Origin: Sphagnum compactum
Taxonomy: Eukaryota > Bryophyta > Sphagnopsida > Sphagnales
Direction: 5' to 3'
Assembly: GCA_965153455.1 (NCBI GenBank)
Contig: OZ234500.1
Location: 6,386,001 to 6,450,000 of the forward strand
Length of the DNA stretch: 64,000 bases
The first letter of the stretch is position 1. Each line of letters starts with the position of its first letter. Below are positions 50,235-64,000 of this stretch, in pieces. The notes under the pieces were generated by a model. That model was given only the letters and a program-made list of their open reading frames with translations, searched no databases and was not told the origin of the DNA. Position numbers and translations under genes: made by a program.

Positions 50235-50520
50235 GTTTGACATCATCTGTATCCGGCACACTGGCACATGCATTCAGAAACCCCACAAAAGTAATGGGGT
50301 CTGGCTGCACACCTTCCTGCTGCATTTGTCGAAATAGTTCCAGTGCCTTCTGCCCTTGTCCACACTTCATGTGTCCCAATATTATGGCAGTCTAAGTGCC
50401 CACATCATGTGATTGAATATTGTTGAACACCCTCTGAGCATCCTCCATGCTGCCACATTTTGCATATGTCAACCAAACTACTCCCCACAAACACATCTGA
50501 ATCCCATCCACTTTGAATGA
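50235..50520 (-). pseudogene. PPR protein fragment, nonsense and frameshifted
   Basis: Minus strand shows typical PPR motifs: YAKCGSMEDAQRVF, then GHMKCGQGQKALELFRQMQ and GVQPDPITFVGFLNACAS. A TAG at 50394-50392 replaces the Trp expected between GT and TAIILG. Further upstream (near 50500) the frame slips. Only about two repeats remain, against ten or more in functional plant PPR proteins. PPR proteins bind organellar RNA; this copy cannot. Confidence 0.85.
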
Positions 50521-50892
50521 TCTGCGTGTGAGCAAAGTCTTTCTGTCCCACAAAGTGGCATCCCTAGCCACCTTCGCCTTTCTGGTGTAGACAACTCTAG
50601 ATGATGTAATGGCATCTGCGAGGTCCTCATCTTTCTCCAAATGGGAGAAGGCATCTTGAGGTATGGTACCCTATCCCCAAGCTGGAATGCTGAGGATTTG
50701 CAGCAGATGATCTTGGGCAACTTTTATTAAAGGGGTTTTTTTGACCTCCTTTAGGTCTTTTGCAATCTTCTACAACCGATCCCACTCTACTATAGCGGTG
50801 TTCTTCAAACGAGCTGTGGCCTTTTGTTCGTTTTGTTGCACGATTGCTATTGGGTCACTAAGAACTTTTGCATTCATTGCAGTGTGGTTTTG

Positions 50893-51156
50893 TCATTTAG
50901 GACCCTCATGGTGTGTTGAAGGGTGACCATGTTTGCCCTTTTTTGCTGTAAGACTATGCACTTCCTTTAAGTGCACAGTCAAAAGCCATTTCATGTTATA
51001 TTTCTCTGTGCAGTCTTCAACCTTGTAACACCACTTAGAGCTGTCCTTCATCGATTGGACACCTAAATGGGCTATGGGCAAAGGGGGAGGGGGTGCATCA
51101 TTTGCACCAAGAACTAGGACGTCCTGGACAACAGCAACTTGGTCAATGGCATTCAT
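50893..51156 (-). pseudogene. C2H2 zinc-finger-like fragment
   Basis: An open minus-strand stretch contains CYKVEDC, then VHLKEVH, a C-x5-C...H-x4-H arrangement like a C2H2 finger, followed by a Lys/His-rich tail. Downstream on the same strand (to about 50640) coding-like pieces such as NEQKATARLKNTAIVEWDRL continue, with stops between, and run into the PPR fragment. It is not a complete gene. Whether it is one decayed gene or several captured pieces is unclear. Confidence 0.4.
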
Positions 51157-51969
51157 AAGAGCCTCTTGGACCTCGGGCTTTTCACCGTCCCCTTACTATA
51201 GAATCAAAGCTTCCAATGTGGATGCATTTAGAAACAAACAGAACACCTCAAGAAATTTTAATCAACTCAATGTAGTTATTGCATTAATCCAAGCCAAAAA
51301 CCATACATGGGTATTGCAAAAAAAAAAGCCCTCTTTCCTTCTTTCACATATGTGAGAGAAGGAAAGAGGGGTTTGAACTTTGTTATGTGATGAAAAATCC
51401 TTACAAAATTTTCTTTTGCTCACAAGATCAAAGGCATACTAAGAACACTACCCTGTATATGAACATGCCAATTCTCACATGTTGCAAGATCTTCTGAAAG
51501 GTGGAAGTGTGTCTTCCATCTTCCTCTTCCTTCGCACTAAGTCAATTATGACTTCAACTATGCCTTCAACTATTCCCTCAACCGTGTCCTCAACTATGAT
51601 TTCTTCAATGGCCTCCTCCATGCCCTCAGCCTCATGGTTAGGAGTTGCACCAATTAGCGTAGTAGCCTTGGCCTGTTCTGTTGCAACACAAGTCTTCATG
51701 ATCCAGCATAAGAAATTGGGAGAAAGCATAAATCCTCTTTTGAGCCCCCTCCTCATTTCCTCAACAAACCCATACGAAAGAAGAAAAAAAGAAAGAGAAA
51801 ACAAGCAAGTGAGAAACTTGTCCACAAAGAAAATGCAAATAATTAAAAAGAAAAAAAACCTTACCTCTAATTACCTCTAAAGGATTAGGCTCCTGGCTTT
51901 GCGGCTGGTAGCTCGACAATGATGGATGTGTGTGATTTGGAGACACACACAAAGGGGGACAGAAAAATT

Positions 51970-52450
51970 GTTAAAAAAAAACTCCTAATTAGATGGGAAA
52001 AAAAAACTTGGGAAAAAAAAAACTCCTCTCTGGATGGAATGGCGAAAAAAACATACACACACCTCCCTGGACAGAAAAATGAGAGAAAAAAAAATCAGAC
52101 AGACCTTAGGCGAGAAACACGCACCTCTTGGGAACAGAAAAATGAAAAAAAAATCCTCCCTGTCCAGCGAACATCTCCTGCTGGGCAGAGCAGAGTGGTG
52201 TCTCAGCGAAACACCACCTGTGAACCTCAACGCGCGCATACACACACACACAAGAGAACCGAACATGGATGGAGAAAGAAAACCTCCCTGTCCAGAAAGC
52301 TTAGCGGGGAGAGAAAAAACCGAACAGAGAAAAAAAGAAACCTCCTTGTCCAGAAGCTTAGTGGGAGAGAAAAAACCGGCCATAGAGAAAAAAAACCTCC
52401 ATGTCCAGAAGCTTAGGGGAGCAACCGCATTGGAGAGGAAGAAGAAAAAA
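51970..52450. repeat. Purine-rich region with a 56-bp minisatellite
   Basis: The plus strand is A/G-dominated. 52270-52420 holds three units with CCTCC-TGTCCAGAAGCTTAG and a GAGAGAAAAAA spacer, at spacings of 58 and 54 bp. A single related CCTCCCTGTCCAG block lies near 52155. Open frames here on both strands are products of the biased composition and not genes. Confidence 0.8.
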
Positions 52451-52459
52451 AATTCCCTA

Positions 52460-55205
52460 GAGGCAGTTCATCAAAAAACGGCCACATCCTCAACTGGTGC
52501 ACTGGTGGGTGCTGGTTCGCTCAGGCCCTACTAATGCTCTTGCACTACAAGATCGTCAACGTCCGACGAGCTTTCTTGTTTCACATCATTCATGATATTG
52601 CTACTATTATCATATGTTACAATGTGCCCAACAACAACATGGAAGGAATTAAAATTAGCATCTAGAGTTGGAGATTTCACAATAATAGTGGGTTGGAAAG
52701 GTCAGGTGAGAATTGAAAGTCGCAAAATGTAATTAAAAAGAAGTTCGATCCGATAGGATGGATGTGGACTAAGGGATCAATGACTTGAAAGAATAGTGAT
52801 TGAAGATGATGACCTGCAGCAACATAAGCACCAACAAACCTTGAGCTTTTTGAATCTAGACCTTCAGAATAAATGAAGATACATACATGGATCACAAGAG
52901 AGAGAGACAGGAGAAACAAAAGATAAAGATACAACAAACAAAATGGAATGAATAAAATGAGGAAAACAAAAATTATGTTCATCCACATCCAAATTTGATG
53001 CAAGTTGAACACTCGCCATCTTGACTAAAAGTGGTAAGAAAAATGCTGGTGTGCTCTTGTCATTTCAAGGTTGCAATCAAGGAATTAAATTGTGACAATG
53101 TGTGCTCCCACTTTTTCCATCGGTTTTTAATTTCCATGCACATCGAGTTCTAATAAATAACCCCAGTTTTCTAATTTCACACATGTCGAGTTCCAATCAA
53201 AAGAACCCAAGTTTTCTAATTGCATGCACATTAGGTTTCCTTTAGAGAACCCCACTCTTTTTTGGACCTGGGTTAGGGGCAAAGGTGGGTATGACTTTTC
53301 TAATGATTGCTGGGTTGGAGCCGAGGCTGAAGGTTTCATGAAACAGGAATCACTCCTGATATACCCATTTACCAGCCCCCAAAAAAAAAACGGGCAGAGA
53401 ACGAGTTCGGTTTCAAAGAACCAGCCAACAACGCCGATTTTAACCCACCCCTTTTGAGATTGATGAACTAGTCCACAGCCCAACCTATTTCCAATTATAT
53501 ATATATATATACACAAAGAGTAAGATCTTGTATTGTATTTGATTAATATTTTGCAAAAGATTAGTTCAACCTTCCACAGTTCCAGACACAGCTCTTCAGG
53601 GTGTAGGGTACATAGGCTGGTGAGCAAACAATTATGAACTCAAAGGAGCTCGAATCCTCACACATTGTTCCTCCGCTTCTGAAGATTAAAGAATACTTGT
53701 AACCCCTCCACCTAGAGCTTTCAAATATCACAAAAATTGCTTTATTCGATAGAGGTATGCGAAAGATATAAGGTGTTTGATGTAAGGGGGTTCAGTGTTC
53801 GATGATGGGTCAATTACAACAAATTCACAACTTTAGAGGACAGTGGGAGACGCCAGGTCTCGCCACTTTCTATGGAACCAGAGCCGCCCCCCCTCCCCTA
53901 CTCTACGACCGGTGGGACCCATTCTGGGGGGTTGGAAATGCTCGGTCGGTCGGTCGGTCACACGCCTCCAAGCTAAACCTGTCCAAATACCTAAATTAAA
54001 GAAAAAATTCCCTAAAACCCCTAAAATTGGAAGACCTAGTTGTTCAATTGCTATTGTAGCCCAGTTTTCATCCATCCCTACATCCATTGTTAGGTTTAGG
54101 CACCCAATATAGGTTTGAGGCCAGAGGCCCATAATAAAAACAAAAATGGGTGGGTAATTTGGTAGTGCAACAGGTGAGTGGGAATAGGGTCCAAGAAATC
54201 AGATCCAGTTGTTTGTCCACGTAGTCAATGGCCGTCATTCTTGGGCGGCCAGGTGGACAGAGAGCCCTGGCGTTGCAAAACCGGGACCCGCCCCCCAACT
54301 GGAACCGGGACCCACCACCCGAGTGGAACCGGGTCCCCGCTGGTAACCTACCCGTGCCAGAACACGGGCCCGTGGAGCAGCAGAGCAACGAAGGATGCGC
54401 AGAGCAACGGCGATGGCGAAGAGCACGCCCGAGAGAAAGAGAGAACGCGAGCAGGAGGCGGAGGAGGAGGTCGACGATGGCGGTACCTTGTAACTATGTT
54501 CCTGTGGAGAGCCAAGAGAAGAGAACATGGGAAGCCCAAGTCTCCGAGCAGAGGCAACAAGAGAACTCATCACAGTGAAGAACTGGCAGGGGAAGATGGC
54601 AGTAGGAGTAGTACCAAGTCCTACTCTGGTCTTGTTTTCCGCTCCTTCTCGGCTGATGGCGGAATGTGTGTGTGTTTTTGTAGTAGTAGGGGACGAGAAA
54701 CATGCCAAACATGGGTCGTGATTGGACTGTAATTTGAGTAGTAGTAGCGGAAGAGAAAGCCAGCGCAAGAGCAGGGAAGAGGTTTGCTGTGTCTGCTGGG
54801 CGGAAGGGGTGGGGATCGAGAGGCAGTTACCCATTAGCGGGATATCATTTGGGACATGTCGCTATAGGAAGAGTCGGTGGCAGGCAGTGTGAGAACTGAA
54901 TTGCGTCAGGGCATCAGAACAGTATGCTTTTGTGAGCAAGAGATCGGAGCTACGACGACTAAGTCTTGTTTCTAAAAGGATTTTGGGAATCTGGGATATC
55001 GTGAGGGATTTTTAGTACTCTTTTGGGAAACTGTGCGAAGCTTTATACCCCATAGTGCACTCAACCGAAGATAACGCTCACTCTCTGCAAGCTTGGATTT
55101 GATGTGTGCGTTTTGGGACGTCCCGACCACTGTCATCACAGTAAGTAAGGTTCTCCAGCAACTTTTGACGCAACGCTCATGGCGGTTTAGGTTGGGTTGC
55201 TCCTT
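52460..55205. other. Region upstream of the GDH gene, including a GC-rich patch
   Basis: 52.5-53.8 kb: no gene seen; a short (TA)n run near 53497. 53.85-54.8 kb is GC-rich, with (GGTC)n near 53943 and repeated GGAACCGGGACCC blocks around 54280-54330. Overlapping open frames of 184 and 199 codons lie on opposite strands and have no known domain. The patch may be a CpG-rich promoter area for the GDH transcript. Confidence 0.4.
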
Positions 55206-55208
55206 TGA

Positions 55209-55244
55209 GCAAAAATGGAGCGATGGGTTGTCATGTGCAGGCAG

Positions 55245-55285
<41 letters not shown>

Positions 55286-55347
55286 GTTGTGGGAATTTTG
55301 AAGCACAAATGGAGTGATGGGTTTCTCATGTGCAGGCAGTGCGAGAG
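55209..55347 (+). repeat. Duplication around a (GA)n microsatellite at the GDH start
   Basis: AAATGGAGCGATGGGTT...CATGTGCAGGCAGTGCGAGAGA at 55213-55252 recurs at 55307-55347. The first copy has expanded into (GA)n (about 55249-55282). Both copies contain a TGTGCAG that could act as a splice acceptor just before the GDH ATG. Confidence 0.85.
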
Positions 55348-62073
<6,726 letters not shown>

Positions 62074-62093
62074 TCAGTGCAAATCCTGTGTGT

Positions 62094-62099
62094 AATAAA
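62094..62099 (+). terminator. Polyadenylation signal of the GDH gene
   Basis: AATAAA 20 bp after the TGA stop at 62071-62073. Close for a plant gene, but the sequence is canonical; a downstream signal may also be used. Confidence 0.5.
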
Positions 62100-62109
62100 A
62101 TCATGTAAG

Positions 62110-64000
62110 ATGAGTTCTTTGGGTGCCTACTTGTACTAACATGTTTCTGCTATTGGGTGATTGCTAATAGATCCTTGTTTCACAGGATGAAGCAACTAAT
62201 CATTATTTTGTTTTGAGCTGATGACAAATCTAGCCCTCGCCCAACACAGTGCTTGCACATGCCATCCTCTAGCTAGAATGGGCAATTCCATTCACTGTCA
62301 ATGGCCAATTCAGCCTGGTGCATCCTCACTGGCCAAGATAATACTAATTCTACGATAATCTTTGTGCATTTGTAGCTCATTCTTGTGTTGACTGGTTCTT
62401 TATACTTGATTAAGTTTCTTTCCAGATTGTAAATGTTAGAAAGATGTAATTGGACTCAGGCTTCTAGGGATGGGGAAGAGTTTGCAATTGACAAATCTCC
62501 CTTTTTATGTAAGGGAGGAAAGGAGCTCCATGAACTGAAATGTGGATAAGTTTGGTATGCCAAAACAATGAAGGAAGAAATTTCAAAGTGCTTCATTAGG
62601 GCCCAAATAGTTTGCTTTGGCTATACCCCATCCTCATAGTTACAAGTGTTCTCTCTAGGCCTTCCCCCCAAGGCTATCTTTGTTAGCCATTTTCAAGGCC
62701 TTTAAATCCACATTTGTCAATGACATATCTATCTATGAAGGAAGGTTGTTTGTTTGTTTTGTTTGCCATGTTGAAATCTCCCAAATCACAACACCTCTTG
62801 TTGTGGTCTTAGTATGTTGGAAAGCCCTCCATGAGCAAGGGTGTACCGAGTTGGTTTCATAATGTTTTGAACTACTATAGAGAAGTTATTGAATATTGAA
62901 CAGTTTTTTTACTAAAAATTCATTTAATTCAAAACAAAAATTTATAGGGGAATTTGGGTGTACTCTTAGTATTGTTGGAAAGCCCTGGATGAATGGGATT
63001 AATGAAGGTGATTTGAATTTTTTTTTAGATTTGAGGTGTGGGAAATATGGAATTTTGAATAATTTTTTATTGGAAATTCAATAAAATTATTAAAAATGGG
63101 TTTTGGAAGGAAAAATTAGTTGGGTAATGAGTTCACATTTGGGCCAATGACATAGGCTACTTTAGTTTCTATTTTAGTTTATTCTAATTTACTTTAGTTT
63201 TTAGAAGATATGAAATTAATGAAACTTTCTTAAAAAATAATTGATAAATCTTTTTAGAAGATGTTTTAAAAAGATGCACTGACATGCAGAAAATTTTAAG
63301 AGAACAATTGAGAAAAGTTTAAATAAAACATGAATAGCAAAAGTTTTGAAAAGGTCATAGAAAGTTTAATTAATGAAACTTTTTAAAAGTTTCTAAAAAG
63401 TTTCATTGTATAACATAAATTAAAACCTCATAGACCTATTTCCATTTTCCAGGAGTTTCACTGTTACCTCTATTTTGTTGTAATTTTAATTGGTCTACAT
63501 GAAGGGGCAAGGGTTTTTTTCCAAATTTGGAAGTACCTGACATTTGAATCTTGTGGATGAACACCTGGTCATTCTTGGTCATGAAGATTGGCGGTATATA
63601 TCTCATTGGTCTGTGAAAGAAAGGTAAAGAATTAGAGTGCATAACAGATTTTTTTAGGGTGTTCCATGCACTTCTACCTAGTCTATGAAATTCTATGCAT
63701 GATAGGATGTGGAATTTAGAGATCTTGAATTGAAAGTTTATTGATTCTATGGTTGGACAAAGTCAAATTTTTTAGCTTGCAAAAGGACCCATTTAGCTCA
63801 TAGTTCATCAATTGGTGAACATGATTGATTTAAATCAAAGGAAAGTTAGAGACATATTGCTAGTGAGGCAATTGTCAGGTTTGATTTGTTGAACAAAAGA
63901 TAGTTACAATAGACTATATGTTGTATTTTTCCAGCCACAAATTTGGAAGCTATGTAAATATATTTTGATATGAAGGACATTTGGTGTTGTTTGTGAAATT
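62110..64000. other. Spacer at the right end, no gene recognised
   Basis: Probably 3' UTR for the first part, then AT-rich sequence with short open frames and no motif. No repeat boundary found. Confidence 0.5.

Noticed and set aside
52034-52534. 166-codon Lys/Glu-rich frame on the plus strand
   Set aside because: Open in several frames because of purine bias and a 56-bp tandem repeat; no domain or splice context.
54178-54834. Overlapping frames of 184 (plus) and 199 (minus) codons
   Set aside because: GC-rich, low-complexity, opposite strands, with no motif in either. More likely a promoter-type GC patch; kept only as a region.

Overview
The window is nuclear DNA of a land plant. The genes are split by short GT-AG introns and encode plant-typical proteins: fused thiamin enzyme TH1, a WAT1/EamA transporter, a GH79 heparanase-like enzyme, a DUF1221 kinase, a jacalin lectin and PPR remnants. 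Intergenic DNA is AT-rich and holds old, decayed LTR elements and many minisatellites. I cannot name the species. The old LTR copies with transition-type decay would fit a gymnosperm or another large-genome, non-angiosperm lineage, but that is an inference.

Layout. Positions 1187-4806 (minus) hold a complete ten-exon TH1-like gene. Positions 7340-13617 hold a 6.3-kb LTR retrotransposon with 5-bp target duplications. It keeps a gag zinc knuckle and an integrase-tail-like piece but shows no reverse transcriptase, and it carries a second coiled-coil ORF broken only by transition-type stops. A possible promoter and first exon of an unrecognised plus-strand gene lie at 16.2-16.6 kb. Positions 19446-23451 (minus) hold a GH79 gene whose middle part I cannot fully reconstruct. 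A perfectly bounded solo LTR sits at 26601-27420. Positions 31422-35974 (minus) read as one gene joining a DUF1221 helical domain, a kinase-like domain with HFG in place of DFG, and a C-terminal jacalin lectin domain. That gene lies between two diverged direct repeats. Positions 43.25-44.5 kb (minus) hold a decayed pogo/CENP-B-type DDE transposase. Positions 46947-49451 (plus) hold a complete seven-exon WAT1-related transporter. PPR and zinc-finger remnants occupy 50.2-51.2 kb. Positions 55348-62073 (plus) hold an NADP-type glutamate dehydrogenase gene whose N terminus is a zinc-finger-like domain.

The genes do not form a pathway: cofactor synthesis, wall carbohydrate metabolism, a likely immune-type protein, a vacuolar or plasma-membrane transporter and nitrogen metabolism lie side by side, as is usual in plants. 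The most unusual object is the MLKL-like pseudokinase-jacalin fusion.
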